From Phocoena phocoena (taxonomy: Eukaryota; Chordata; Mammalia; Artiodactyla; Phocoenidae), in contig NC_089226.1 of the NCBI RefSeq assembly GCF_963924675.1, positions 55,180,205-55,244,204 of the forward strand: a stretch of DNA of 64,000 nucleotides, in the 5' to 3' direction. The position numbers were made by a program, and so were the translations under genes. The number at the start of each line of letters is the position of its first letter. Position 1 is the stretch's first letter. A model generated the notes under the pieces. It worked only from the letters and a program-made list of their open reading frames with translations. It was not told where the DNA came from and did no database searches. Below are positions 44,488-55,920 of this stretch, one piece after another.

Positions 44488-45164
44488 CATAAATGTTTTT
44501 TGATTGAATGAATTTGAAAGTGGAGCCAGCATTCAAACTGAGGTCCATATGACTTCTTCACTCAAGTTTAGCAAACATACAAGAATCCTTTCAATTGTCT
44601 GATGTTGGGAGAGGCCAGGAGAGAAGAAACCTCACTGTGTTAAATATTTAGGTGCCCAGTACAAATATCTCTGACCTGAGTCAAAGTTGAATGCATGCCC
44701 TGGTGCTAGCTAAGGATGTGGAAAATTCTTAAGCTGATCGCCAGCTACTTTGCCATTCTGGGTCTTTCTTCATTTTATTTGAGTTGAAGAATTAAATGTT
44801 ACTGAAAAATGGCATTGGATTAAAGCCCTTTTAGGTATATTTGCTTTCCAAAAGTTTCCTTAAGAAGTTTTTTTTTAGTACTCTCCCAGGCAACATTTCA
44901 AAATTGGCAGAGTTCTTTTAGGTTAGTACCAATTTCTTTATAGGGCCACAATGCTAATAAGGCTTAACACGTACAATGTTACTAACTTTATTCCATTAAA
45001 AATAACAGAGCTCTATTTAACAAACTATTTTGTAATACTGTTAATAAATTTAAAATTCAGACACAATTCCATCAGTCAAATGAATAAACTCTTGTTTCCT
45101 TTTTTCTTGTATGTAAACATACCTATTTACATAATTATAATCACAATGTAGACCTACATTTGTT
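44488..45164. other. No gene seen; unassigned sequence
   Basis: AT-rich, without a named repeat or coding content. Confidence 0.35.
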
Positions 45165-45730
45165 TGCCTTTTTTTCTTGACTTATAAACATTTCCCCCAT
45201 GTTACTGTGTAGTGTTCATTATAAAATTTAAGATGTTATTCCATAATTTGCCTAATACCATTGTATCAGTCAGTGTTCTACCAGAGAAACAGAACCAGTA
45301 GAATTCTTTAGCAGGGAAACCTCAGTTTTGCTCTTGAGGTCTTTCAACTGATTGGGTGAAGCCTATGCAGATTATGAAGGATAATCTCCCTTGTTTAAAG
45401 TCAACTGAATGTAGATGTTTACTGTATCTATAAAATACTTTCACAGCAGCACCTAGTTAAGTGTTTAATTGAACTACTGGGTACTAGAGCCTAGCCAACT
45501 TGACATAAAACTAACCATCACAATCATTTAGGTTTTTTTCCCTGTAATAAATTACACTGTAATTTTATCTGTAACACTACATATAGCTTTTTACTTTCAG
45601 AGTTTATTTCTTTAGAATAAATTCCCATAGGTGGAATTACTGGATCAAGTGATATGAAGACCTAATAGGCTCTTGACAGGATTTAATATTTGCAAACTGA
45701 GAATACCACCACAGCCTTTCTTTTAATGAT
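45165..45730 (-). repeat. Old L1M fragment, antisense, split by an LTR-like insertion
   Basis: Left part: 'cataatttgcctaatacc' near 45,242. Right part: 'catttaggtttttttccctg', 'tttctttagaataaattccc' and 'gtggaattactggatcaagt'. The intervening 45,264-45,522 is a separate element. Confidence 0.6.
45264..45522 (-). repeat. LTR-type insertion (probable MaLR), internally deleted, antisense
   Basis: 'tgtatcagtcagtgttctac', 'agagaaacagaaccagtaga', 'ctttcaactgattgggtgaa', 'gcctatgcagattatgaagg' and 'ccaacttgacataaaactaa' belong together in a common mammalian LTR. The 5' middle appears deleted. Confidence 0.5.
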
Positions 45731-45878
45731 TTCTTCAGGAGTTGGTCTGTTCAACTGACTTATTTCCCATTTCCAAAAGCCTATTTTTTCCCGCCTGTAT
45801 TTTCTAGCTCTGGAAATAGCTGCTTTCCTTCAGGGTTATCTTTAATTCTCCCCTCAGTCTCCACCTGTCACTTTCTCT

Positions 45879-46083
45879 CTCTTTTTTTTTTGCGATATGC
45901 GGGCTTCTCACTGTTGTGGCCTCTCCCGTTGCAGAGCACAGGCTCCGGACGCGCAGGCTCAGCGGCCATGGCTCACGGGCCCAGCCGCTCCGCGGCATGT
46001 GGTATCTTCCCGGACTGGGGCACGAACCTGTGTCCCCTGTATTGGCAGGCGGACTCTCAACCACTGTGCCACCAGGGAAGCCC
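45879..46083 (-). mobile_element. CHR-type SINE (short form), antisense
   Basis: Duplication 'cactttctct' (45,869-45,878 and 46,084-46,093), possibly longer in the CT-rich tract. Body 'gcgatatgcgggcttctcac' to 'gtgccaccagggaagcc'. Confidence 0.9.
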
Positions 46084-46093
46084 CACTTTCTCT

Positions 46094-47803
46094 TTTGTGC
46101 TTTCACTTCTCTACTACCCCTCACTTTGTCTCATTTATCACAAATAAAACAGAAGCTTTATATTCCTACTTCTGAATCTGAGAATCTACTTGGATTGTAC
46201 CCATTTTTGCCTTCGCTCCTTTTTTTACAATGAAGGAAATGATTCTCTTTCAAGGAAAGGCCTGATCCTTCATATGCTTTTAGATTCTTTCCTGTGGTCC
46301 TGTCTTAGAAACCTCACTTCACTACGTCATGACATTTTGCTTTCTACTGGGTTATCATAAGCAGCATTGAAATGTTTTATTTAAAGGAAAACAGTTTTCC
46401 CCTTCTCCACCAAACAAAAGCGCTCCTGAGATCCCATGTCAGCCTTCAGCTAAGCGCTATTTTTGCTTTCCTTCAATACTAGTCTTCTTTAAATAGCTGT
46501 TTACAACTTCTGCTTCTAATTCCTTACCTCCCATTTACTTGGCAGCCTACTCCACTCTGCTTCTACCCCCATCCCCCCACCTTATCATAACTGCTTGTGC
46601 TAAGGCCCATAATGACCCCTATGGTGCCAAATCTACTTAAAAAAAAAAAAAAGAAAAAAAGCAAACAACCCCAAAACCGCAGCCACACATACACCACTCC
46701 CCTTCCCATAATCCCTTAATATCATCAAAATGTTCAGTTGTGGTGCAAATGTCATACTTTTCTTTCTTTCTTTGTTTTTTTTTTCTTTAACAGTTTGAAA
46801 CAGATAAGGGCTACAAAGAGAGATTGGTTGACATGTCTTTTATGTTTCCTTAAATCTCTAAATTTCCTCTCAGTCTCTTTTTTCTCCCTTTCAGATTATT
46901 TGTTGAAGAAACCAGTTGTCCTATAAAGTTTCTCACTGTCTGGATTTTGCATCTCCCTGTTATAATTTAACAAGTTCCTTGGTTATACATTATTTGTAAG
47001 TTAGTGTCTAGAGGCTTGATCAAATTCAGGTTTTTTTTTTTTTTGCATGGCCACTCTTGGTGTTGGTGTGTTCTTTCATTGAGAGGCTCATAGCTCTTGG
47101 ATGGCTCTCTTTTTGTGTTGTTAGCAGCCACAGAATTTCCATTTCATTCTTATCTTTCTGGACCTCTCAGTATATTTGCCTTTATTGATTACTCCCTCTT
47201 TAAAATATGCTTTGCCTTCTGTGATATCACTTTCCTTGTTTGCCTCCTACCTCTGACCATTCCTCCGTTTAATTTGTTGCCTTTTCTACAATGTTGATTT
47301 TAAATGTTGGAATTCCTCAAGGGAGAGATCCTCTTCTCTTACACTGTACTCTCTTTCTACTTGATTTCATTCATTGTCCTACCTTTGGATACTATATATA
47401 TGCTCTCAACTTCTGTATTTCCCCAGATATCTCTAGTCTAAACCTCTCTCCTTAACTCTAGACTCATATATTCAATTACCCACTTGATATTTCCACTCTG
47501 AGGTCTTAGAACATCTCCTTCTTTATATACTCTAAACTGCGTTCTTGGTCTTTTTCCACAAACCTGGTTCTCTCCCAGTTATCACTGTCTTAGTAAGTGG
47601 CATCTTTGTTTCTCTAGTTGCTCAAACCAGAAATTTAAGGTTCATCCCTGACACCTCCTTCTCTCCTGATACCCTTCTCTCCTGTCCTTCATATGGATAA
47701 CTCCACTCCCTATCTTGTTAATTTTACTTCCTTTGTATTGCTTGAATCTATCTACCTCTCTCCATTTCTGTTGTCACTTCTCTAATCCAAACTACCATCA
47801 TCT
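46094..47803. other. No gene seen; pyrimidine-rich, partly L2-like
   Basis: Contains an A-run (46,638-46,660), T-runs, and L2-like text ('gaattcctcaagggagagat' near 47,310; 'ttgctcaaaccagaaattta' near 47,619; 'cttctctaatccaaactacc' near 47,778). No ORF has recognisable content. Confidence 0.4.
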
Positions 47804-47822
47804 CTACCTTGGACTTTCTTTT

Positions 47823-48405
47823 TTAAAAAATTAATTAATTAATTAACTTATTTGGGGCTGCACTGGGTCTTTGTTGCTGTGTGTGGGCTTTCTCTAGTTG
47901 CGGCGAGCCGTGGCTGCTCTTGGTTGCGGTGCACAGACTTCTCATTGTGGTGGCTTCTCTTGTTGAGAAGCACAGGCTCTAGGCACGCAGGCCTCAGTAG
48001 TTGCAGCAGGCGGGCTCAGTAGTTGTGGCTCAAGGGCTCTAGAGCACAGGCTCAGTAGCTGTGGTGCACGGGCTTAGTTGCTCTGAGGCATGTGGTATCT
48101 TCTTGGACCAGGGATTGAACCTGTGTCCCCTGCGTCGACAGGTGGATTCTTTTTTTTTTTTTTTTTCCGGTACGCGGGCCTCTCACTGTTGTGGCCTCTC
48201 CCGTTGCGGAGCACAGGCTTGGGATGCGCGGGCTCAGCAGCCATGGCTCACGGGCCCAGCCGCTCCGTGGCATGTGGGATCTTCCCGGATCAGGGCACGA
48301 ACCCGTGTCCCCTGCATCGGCAGGCGGACTCTTAACCACTGCGCCACCAGGGAAGCCCGACAGGTGGATTCTTAACCACTGTACCACCAGGGAACAGGGA
48401 AGTCC
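47823..48405 (-). mobile_element. CHR-type SINE (long form), antisense, hosting a nested SINE
   Basis: Duplication 'ctaccttggactttctttt' (47,804-47,822) against 'ctaccttggactatctttt' (48,406-48,424), one mismatch. The head has an odd repeat, 'ccagggaacagggaagtcc', near 48,387-48,405. A short-form SINE sits inside it at 48,152-48,357. Confidence 0.93.
48152..48357 (-). mobile_element. CHR-type SINE (short form) nested in a long-form SINE
   Basis: Perfect 16-bp duplication 'cgacaggtggattctt' (48,136-48,151 and 48,358-48,373), made from the host SINE's own tRNA-like region. This proves the short form inserted later. Confidence 0.96.
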
Positions 48406-48490
48406 CTACCTTGGACTATCTTTTAACTGAGTTCTTTGCTTGAAACCTGTAAAAGTTTTTTGTTTTATTTAGGAGAAAATATAAAATCTT

Positions 48491-48613
48491 TCTTTTTTTT
48501 TTTTGGCTGTGCCACGTGGCTTGTATCATCTCAGTTCCACAACCAGAGATCGAACCCGGACCCATGGCAGTGAAAGCAACGAGTCTTAACCACTGGACTG
48601 CCAGGGAATTCCC
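48491..48613 (-). mobile_element. Older tRNA-type SINE, antisense
   Basis: Perfect duplication 'aaatataaaatctt' (48,477-48,490 and 48,614-48,627). The element is short (123 bp), with head 'ggactgccagggaattccc' on the right and tail 'tttttttttttggctgtgcc' on the left. It resembles CHR-1/Bov-tA-type copies. Confidence 0.85.
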
Positions 48614-48689
48614 AAATATAAAATCTTAAATGTGATTTTAAGTTTTTGAGTGACCTGACCTTGTTTTTTGTTTCTCTAACTTCATCTTG

Positions 48690-49170
48690 TGTCACTCTCC
48701 ACCTCAGTGGCTGTGTTTCAGAGTGATTGGCACTGTTTTTCCTCTCCCCTCCCCATCCCCTTCTACAAAGTTTGAGAAAGTCTTGCCTCAGGGCCTTCAC
48801 ACCTGTTCTTCTCCCCTGGTATGCTTTTCTCCATTTCTGGCTTCTTCACAAGTCTAGCTTTTCTCTGCCTCCCTCTTTTTCTTCTTTAAGAAAATTGAGT
48901 ATATTCTTCTTTCTAAATATTGGGTATCTACTGGAAGCCAGGACCCATCTGATCTAAAGAAGATCCCCTCTATTTTCATCTTACAGTATTTGTTATTTTC
49001 TGTAATGGCTTTTATAATGACCTGTAATTCTGTACCTGTCTGTTTGTTATATGTCTAGCCTTTCAGCTCCATGGAGTCAAAGATCATCTCTTTTGTTCAC
49101 CTTTGTACCCCATCACCTAGTACAGTGCCAGGACCACAGTGAGTGTTGTAAATATTTGCTGAATGAATGA
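48690..49170 (+). repeat. L2 3' end, sense
   Basis: 'ctcagggccttcacacctgt', 'tctcccctggtatgcttttc', 'cagctccatggagtcaaaga' and 'aatatttgctgaatgaatga' are L2 3' landmarks in order. Confidence 0.8.
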
Positions 49171-49331
49171 GCTCACATTCAAGAATTATCAAGCCTTGTC
49201 AGTTTTATCTCTGAAGTTATTTCCAAATTTGTTTTTATCTCACTATCCTCTGTGCTCTGGTTTAGACCATAATTATCTTGTCTCTAGGTTTTAAAATTAC
49301 CTCTTAACTAGTGTCCTGGCCACCAGTCTTT

Positions 49332-50266
49332 TTGTTTTGTTTTCTTTTTTCATTTTTAAAAATTTTATAGTTGATTTACAATGTGGTATTAATTTCTGCT
49401 GTACAGCAAAGTGACTCAGTTATACACATATATATACATATTCATTTTCATATTCTTTTCCATTGTGGTTTATCACAGGATACTGAATATAGTTCCCTGT
49501 GCTATATAGTAGGGCATTGTTGTTTATCCATCCTGTATATCACAGTTTGCATCTGCTAATCCCAAACTCCCAATCCATCCGTCCCCCAACCCCTTCTGTC
49601 CCTTGGCAACCACAAGTCTGTTCTCTATATCTATGAGTCTGTTTCTGTTTCATAGATAAGTTCATTTGTGTTATATTTTAGATTCCACATAAAGTGATAT
49701 CATATGGTATGTGTCTTTCTCTTTCTGACTTACTTCACTTAGTATGATAATCTCTAGGTCCATCCATGTTGCTGCAACTGGCATTATTTCATTCTTTTTA
49801 CGGCTGAGTAATATTTCATTGTGTATATATATTCCACATCTTCTTTATCCATTCATCTGTCGATGGACATTTAGGTTGTTTCCATGTCTTGGCTCTTGGA
49901 AATAGTGCTGCTGTGAACATAGGGGTACATGTATCTTTTCGATTATAGTTTTGTTTGGATATATGCCCAGGTGTGGGATTGCTGGATCATATGGCAACTC
50001 TATTTTTAGTTTTTTTTTTTTTTTTTTTTTGTGGTACGCAGGCTTCTCACTGCTGTGGCCTCCCCGGCCGCGGAGCACAGGCTCCGGATGCGCAGGCCCA
50101 GCGGCCATGGCCCACGGGCCCAGCCGCTCCACAGCATATGGGATCCTCCTGGACCGGGGCACGAACCTGCGTCCCCTGCATCGGCAGGCGGACTCCCAAC
50201 CACTGCGCCACCAGGAAAGCCCCATTTTTAGTTTTTTGAGGAACCTCCATACTGTTCTGCATAGTG
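49332..50266 (-). mobile_element. 5'-truncated L1, antisense, inserted in L2
   Basis: Perfect 16-bp duplication 'ctggccaccagtcttt' (49,316-49,331 and 50,267-50,282). Contents are the L1 3' UTR ('gctgtacagcaaagtgactc') and the end of ORF2 ('attcatctgtcgatggacat'), truncated upstream. A SINE is nested at 50,016-50,223. Confidence 0.92.
50016..50223 (-). mobile_element. CHR-type SINE (short form) nested in L1
   Basis: Duplication 'atttttagtttttt' (50,002-50,015 and 50,224-50,237), merging into the T-run. Body 'gtggtacgcaggcttctcac' to head 'gcgccaccaggaaagccc'. Confidence 0.92.
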
Positions 50267-50654
50267 CTGGCCACCAGTCTTTCTGCCCTCTTATTCATCC
50301 ATTATTCTGCCTGGAGTAATTTTTCTGATCCTGTTACTGTTTTTCTCAAAAGCCATCAGTGTATCCCCATTGCTGGTAGGATAACATGTAAATTGGTTTG
50401 TTATTCAGGGAACATTACACTTTGATCCCGCCTACTTCTTCAGCCTCATCTCTCTTGACCCTAATCCATCCCTAAAAAGACTGAGTTTACTACACTTTCA
50501 TATGTTATATCACTTTGTTCCCTCAGCCTGGAATTCCTTTTTCCTCTATGCTATTAAAGCTCTTCATTCTTCAAGATCCAACTGGGCTGCCATTTCTTCC
50601 ATGTAGGCTTGCAGCCCTCATCCACCCATTCATGACTATAAATTCCTTGATGGT

Positions 50655-51236
50655 ATGCTATAGACTAAATGTTTATGTCTCCCCCAAATTCTTTTTTTTT
50701 TTTTCTTTTTGCGGTATGCGGCCCTCTCAGTGTTGTGGCCTCTCCCGTTGCGGAGCACAGGCTCTGGACGTTCAGGCTCAGCGGCCATAGTTCACGGGCC
50801 CAGCTGCTCCACAGCATGTGGGATCTTCCTGGACCAGGGCACAAACCCGCGTCCCCTGCATCGGCAGGCGGACTGTCAACCACTGCACCACCAGGGAAGC
50901 CCTCCTCCAAATTCATATGTTAAATCCAAATGCCAAAGTGGTAATATTTTGTGGTGGGGCCTTTGAGAGGTGATTAGGTGATGAGGGTGGAGCCCTCATG
51001 AATAGGGTTAGTGTCCTTATAAAGTAGACCCAGAGAGCTCCCTCTCCCCTTCTGCTATGTGAGAGAGAAAATGGCTATCTATGAACCAGGAAAAGGGTTC
51101 TCACCAGACACTGAATCTTCTGGTGCTTTGATTTTGAACTTCTTAGCCTCCAGAACTGTGAGAAGTAAATTTCTTTTGTTTGTAAGCCACCTAGTCTATG
51201 GCATTCTGTTATAGCAGCCCAAATGGACTACGACAG
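50655..51236 (+). repeat. MaLR-like LTR, sense, hosting a SINE
   Basis: 'gactaaatgtttatgtctcc' [SINE] 'aaattcatatgttaaatcca', 'gtggggcctttgagaggtga', 'gggtggagccctcatgaata', 'cctccagaactgtgagaagt' and 'gccacctagtctatggcatt' follow MLT1-type LTR order. Confidence 0.75.
50692..50903 (-). mobile_element. CHR-type SINE (short form) nested in an LTR
   Basis: Duplication 'cccccaaattc' (50,681-50,691) against 'cctccaaattc' (50,904-50,914), one mismatch. The T-run tail on the left is broken by one C. Confidence 0.9.
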
Positions 51237-51335
51237 GTAGTACTTTGTTTTGTTCCTTGCTGTATACTCAGTATCTTGACCAGTGTCTGGCATGTACTAG
51301 GCTCTCGATAAATGCTTGTTGAATTATTGAATAAA

Positions 51336-53044
51336 TTATCCACTCATTCAACAAATATTTATTAAGCTTTTTGGAATTTCCATAACACTCTTTTGGTCCT
51401 GTGCACTATAATTAGATATATAGATGTTCATTTATTATCCATAGGAACTGATCACTTATAAAATTACTCCCCACTCAGACATCCCTCTCTGCTCACCACT
51501 GGGCTCTGTCCTCCTCACTCTCTTTGTCAGTAAGGGCATTTCAAATGGTAGGATAATTAACATCTAACAATATGATGCAAGTAGATTCTAAAAGGAAAAC
51601 TGAAATTTCTGCAAAACATAAAGAATTTTATGAATTTGAAATAAAGTGATATTGGAGAATGGCTTGAACCACACACACAAAAGTCACTGACAAATGAGGA
51701 TTAGGTAAAATTAGACCAGTTTAAAATTGAAGGAAAAATTAACATGAGTAATGTCATAATAGGAGATTCAGAGGACAATGATTTGAGTAACAAAGGATTA
51801 AGAGAGACCCTTGGCAAAAACTGGTGAAGCTCCTGAATATTTTTACAAAACTGATCCTCTTCGTCAACGTGTTCTGAAAGCCAAATGTGAAATGACCAAT
51901 GTTCTCTGGTTTAAGAATTACCTTAGGGGCAATTATAGCTTACATTTTGTTAAATTACAAAATTTTGTTTTATACTTATTTTGAAAAATTAAAGACCCCA
52001 TCTACTTTTTATTTATTTTATTGTAGTTTTGTCCTTCATCAGTTAACTTAAGTGGCATTTTTGGGTATTAGTTATACCCAGATAACAAGAATCCCTTTGT
52101 ATGCACTTGTCCCCCATTAGATTTATTTCCCTGACATTGGGGATTTTGCATTATTCATTATATTCCTATGGGGCCTAGCTCAGAGTCTGGCACATAGGAG
52201 ATACCTAATAAAGCAAAGGGTTAGGAAGAAGTGAACAGTAATTGAAGAGATTTGGAAAAGTGTCTTGAAAAGGTACTGTTTGGGGAGGGGAGTTAAGATC
52301 CCACAAACTGTGCTGCGTGGCTAAAAAAAAAGGTACCGTTTGGTACAGTTTGTGTGGCAGGTGAGTGAGTAGGGTTTGACTGTTATACTTTGTTATGTCC
52401 AAATAGAGAACATCTCTTATTCTTCCTTTTGCTAGCTCCTGCCTAGTGTGTACTTTAATATTCAGAGTCTGGTCTCTGCCGCAATAGCTCTTGTTCTCAT
52501 TGTAATTCTTCCTAGAGATTGAGATGGAAATGAGGAAGGCTTTGGGCTGCTGCCTGGGCATCCACATTCACGAGAACTTAGAAATGCAGAGGGACCAAAT
52601 GCCATGCCTGACCTAGATGAATCCAGGTCAGCCAATCATTGCTTTCTTGCCTCTCCCTTTGTTCTCTGTGCTGCCAGCCTTCTATTCTGCAGGAGGTTTA
52701 TGCTACAGCTGTTTATGCCAATTAATATAATGCTAATATGCCCTTTAATGAAAGCATGGAAACACAGGGTCTCAGCCAGTGGATAAGAACAGTATAGTGT
52801 CAGCTTTCAAAGTACCTTTTCACTAACAACAACTGGACCAGGCACCTGAAAAATTTTTGACATTGTTTTTGAAACCGTAGAAACAGAAGCTGAAAGTGAC
52901 CATTGCTTAGGGAATCTAACCCCTCATTTTATGGCATAAGGAAACAAAAACCCTCAGAGATGGTCAACCTCATGCCACATTAACAGTTCCATGCCTCCTA
53001 TTTTAACAAAGCTCTATCTCATATAAATATAATTTTGTCCTCTG
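51336..53044. other. No gene seen; unassigned sequence
   Basis: L2-like end at about 52,160-52,205 ('gggcctagctcagagtctgg'). A local repeat of 'aaggtac[t/c]gtttgg' is at 52,269-52,281 and 52,330-52,342. A 120-codon minus-strand frame has no family resemblance. Confidence 0.35.
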
Positions 53045-53287
53045 TATTGTGTAGCAGTTAAAAACCTCTGCTACTGACCTAACTTGGAATCCTATGGCTC
53101 TGCCAATTCCTGACTCTCTGATCTGGGGGCAGTTACTTAACCTCTGTAGTTTTAGATTCCTTATCCTTAAAGTGGTATTAACAGTAGCACCTACTTCATA
53201 GGTTTGTTACCAGGATTACATGAGGTAATAATTGTAAAGCACTTAGCAGATTCTGGCACAAAACAAGTGCTCAATAAATGTTGGCTC
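53045..53287 (+). repeat. MIR SINE, sense, nearly complete
   Basis: 'gtagcagttaaaaacctctg', 'ccaattcctgactctctgat', 'gttacttaacctctgtagtt', 'gtaaagcacttagcagattc' and 'agtgctcaataaatgttggc' give one of the best-preserved MIRs here. Confidence 0.85.
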
Positions 53288-54224
53288 TCATAATTATCCA
53301 TATTACAGGATAGGGAAGTGAAAATGAGCCTAATGACCAGTGCTTTAATTTACAGCCCTGTCCTTGAAACCTTTGTTCCTAATTCTCCTTCAGTTAGAGT
53401 TTAAGCCTTGTAAAAGCAAGGACCTTGTGCTTGCTTTTGTTTCCTCAGCAACTAAAATAATTTTTAGCATACAGTAGATGTTTAGTAAGTATTTGGTGTA
53501 TTAATGAATTCTTTTAGAAAAAATTTCTCTGAATAACACCTATTATTAGATACTCTAGTGACTTGAAACTTTTTTCTTTACAATTGTTTATATGAATTTG
53601 CACTTGTCTTTGTAGTATTTGTGTTGTATCCTTGATCTTTTCAGATGTCTTTGTTTCTCTCTATACTGTAAATCTTTAAGAGTGGAAGACTGTGATCTCT
53701 GCTTTGGGAATTTCCCTATAGCTCCTAATGTAGTAGTTTTTTTGTACACAGTTATTAGTGCTTATTAATTACTGACAACTGACTCTAAAAATCACTTGTA
53801 TTCAACATTATTTTTTAGCAAAACTCAGTATATGCTATAGCATCATTCCCAGCTCTAAGAAGTTGTGAATTTGTAGGGTCAGTCCCTGGTGGCAAGAGGT
53901 ACTTTATTGCTTTTGTGAATGTTATTCTTTATACTTGAAACGCTCCCTCCATCCTCCTTGCCCCTTCTCTGCCAGATGTCAACTGCTCATTCTTCAGGGC
54001 TCAGTCTTCCTCTGTCAAGTTGGTTTTCTTCCTTTCTTCTGTGATTAATTCCTCATTATGTAAATCTCTTCATGGAGGAAGTGGGCAACTTTTGCAAATG
54101 GGATGATTGTGAAGGAGGACATTCCACACTGAGGGAAGAGTTGTTGATGCAAAGACAAGGAAGGAAAGGGTCAGTTGTTATGCGAACATGATGGCAAATA
54201 TTTTATGTTATCTTTAGTGTAGGG
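53288..54224. other. No gene seen; old LINE-type scraps
   Basis: 'gtttaagccttgtaaaagca' near 53,400 and 'cattcttcagggctcagtct' near 53,990 are L2-like. No frame has recognisable content. Confidence 0.35.
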
Positions 54225-54550
54225 TAGTTTACTGGTCAGGGTTCTTATTAGTGGGGCAAGTAACAGAATCCACTCTAGCAAGTTCAAGGAAAATTGATTT
54301 ATTAAAGGATACCAGCGAGATGAAAGAGTCTTTGGGAGAATAGAAGAAATGGACCCAGGCTGAGCTTCCAGGAATAAACTTTCCAAACTGCACCAAAGAA
54401 TAAAGCTCTCAAGGATGCTGCTGTCTTTGCCATAATCTAGAAGCTGCAGAATCTGGCAGCTGTTGCTACAACTGCTAGATCTAGAACTATGCTGCCTCTG
54501 TTGCAGTTTGTTCCAGCAAAAGGAGTGTCCTGTGCCCAGTCTCTCCACTC
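54225..54550. repeat. Ancient interspersed repeat, family not recognised
   Basis: 'ggtcagggttcttattagtg', 'agtaacagaatccactctag' and 'aaattgatttattaaaggat' with a downstream CTG/CAG-rich patch. Loosely related to 29,160-29,650. Confidence 0.4.
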
Positions 54551-54964
54551 ATCTAATACATAGTTACAAATCAGTATCTAGTGTGAGAGCATCTGATTAG
54601 CAGAACCTAAATGACGTTTAGGAGGGAGTCTGGGAAATACAGGTTTTTTTTGCTTTCCAATCTCTGAAGTACTCAAAGCTAGAAAGGGGTTAGAATAGGT
54701 GTTGAGCAAAGCAATTTACAGATTCCACTGTAGAGAGTATTCAGGTGGCTTGTACCATCTTCTATTACCGAATTCTATGTCATTTGGAATTCTTTAAGCA
54801 GCAATTCTGACTCAAATTTGGTTTATATCATATTGAAATTTATCTAAATTGAAAATTATAACAACACAAAAGTAAAAGATTGTGTTACTTATATCCCCAA
54901 GCTGCCTTCCATCATGGTGGTAAATTGATAGTAACCATTGGAGGGGCTAAGTTTCTTTGTTAAC

Positions 54965-55070
54965 CAGTGGATGAGAGAGATATAGATACATAGACAGGGG
55001 GGTAGGGGGAAAGGGAGGGAGACAGGGAGAGAGGCAGAAAGAGGCAGAGAGAGAGACAGAGGCAGACACT
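54965..55070 (+). repeat. Purine-rich (GA/GGGA) low-complexity tract
   Basis: About 100 bases almost entirely of A and G on the plus strand, built from 'agagag', 'gggagg' and 'ggcagaaaga' units, with few pyrimidines. Confidence 0.85.
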
Positions 55071-55289
55071 GACTTCATCTCCGAAAATGGACAAAATTTC
55101 CCCTTTAGTGCAATTGGACCACCTTAGGCCACTTACCCATCCCTGAACTACAAGAGTTTCAAGGGATGTGCCAGATGCCAATTGGTTAAGGCTGAGTTCT
55201 TGGAATAATCACTGCAAGGAGAATGGGATTACTATATTTGGTTTGGGTGTAGAATGAAGACCTACCCTTGGAGCTAGGTTTGGGGTCAG

Positions 55290-55485
55290 CTTTCCCTTAG
55301 GACAGTGGTTTTCAAAAAGTGGTCACTTGGGAACTTGTTAAAAATGCAAATTCTCGGGCCAGGTATCAGACCTACTGAATCGAAAACTCTGGGTGTGGGG
55401 CCCAGGAACCTGTGTTTTAACAAGCTCTTCAGGTGATTTTTGACTCTGATAATATGCTAAAATTTGAGAACTGCCTTAGTTACAT
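55290..55485 (+). repeat. MER5A-like hAT DNA transposon remnant
   Basis: 'cagtggttttcaaaaagtgg', 'ttaaaaatgcaaattctcgg', 'caagctcttcaggtgatttt' and 'aaaatttgagaactgcc' are in MER5A order. Confidence 0.85.
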
Positions 55486-55699
55486 TGGCTACTGAGGAAT
55501 GAATACTGGATAAAAATCAGGGCTCTATTGGGAGGGAGGAAGAGGGGAATGGATGCTGGCTAGCCAGTAGCATCCATTTCAGAACTATAAAGGTGAATAG
55601 GGATCAGTTCATGAGAATCTTGAATGTCTGCCTCACAAGCTTGTTGTGAGATTTCATACTAGACAAGGGATGTGTGAGGGACCTGTACAGTGAAGGAGA

Positions 55700-55920
55700 T
55701 AGAATATAACAGGGATGAAGTAGAAAGTACATTGAACTTGGAGTCAGAGATTGGGTTCTCATCCTGGTCTTTTTACCTCTTTGAGCTTCAAACTCCTCTT
55801 CTGTAAAATAGGGACTATAACTACTGGAATGTTGGGAGAATTAAATGAACAAAAGTATGTGGAAGCACTTAGTTCATTGTTTAGCGTATTAATAAGTAAA
55901 TATTTACTGAAAATTATGAT
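55700..55920 (+). repeat. MIR SINE, sense
   Basis: 'gtacattgaacttggagtca', 'cctctttgagcttcaaactc', 'ctgtaaaatagggactataa' and 'ggagaattaaatgaacaaaa' follow MIR order. Confidence 0.75.

Larger units (their letters stand above)
49200..51335 (+). repeat. L2 element, sense, split by an L1 and an LTR
   Basis: Three L2 pieces read in order: about 49,200-49,331 ('ttgtctctaggttttaaaat', 'actagtgtcctggccaccag'), about 50,283-50,650 ('ggagtaatttttctgatcct', 'tccctcagcctggaattcct') and about 51,237-51,335 ('gtctggcatgtactaggctc', 'tgcttgttgaatta'). The gaps are an L1 with duplication and a MaLR-like LTR. Confidence 0.75.

Noticed and set aside
52205..52567. 120-codon minus-strand frame
   Set aside because: No recognisable domain, and unassigned intronic sequence; nothing beyond length supports it.
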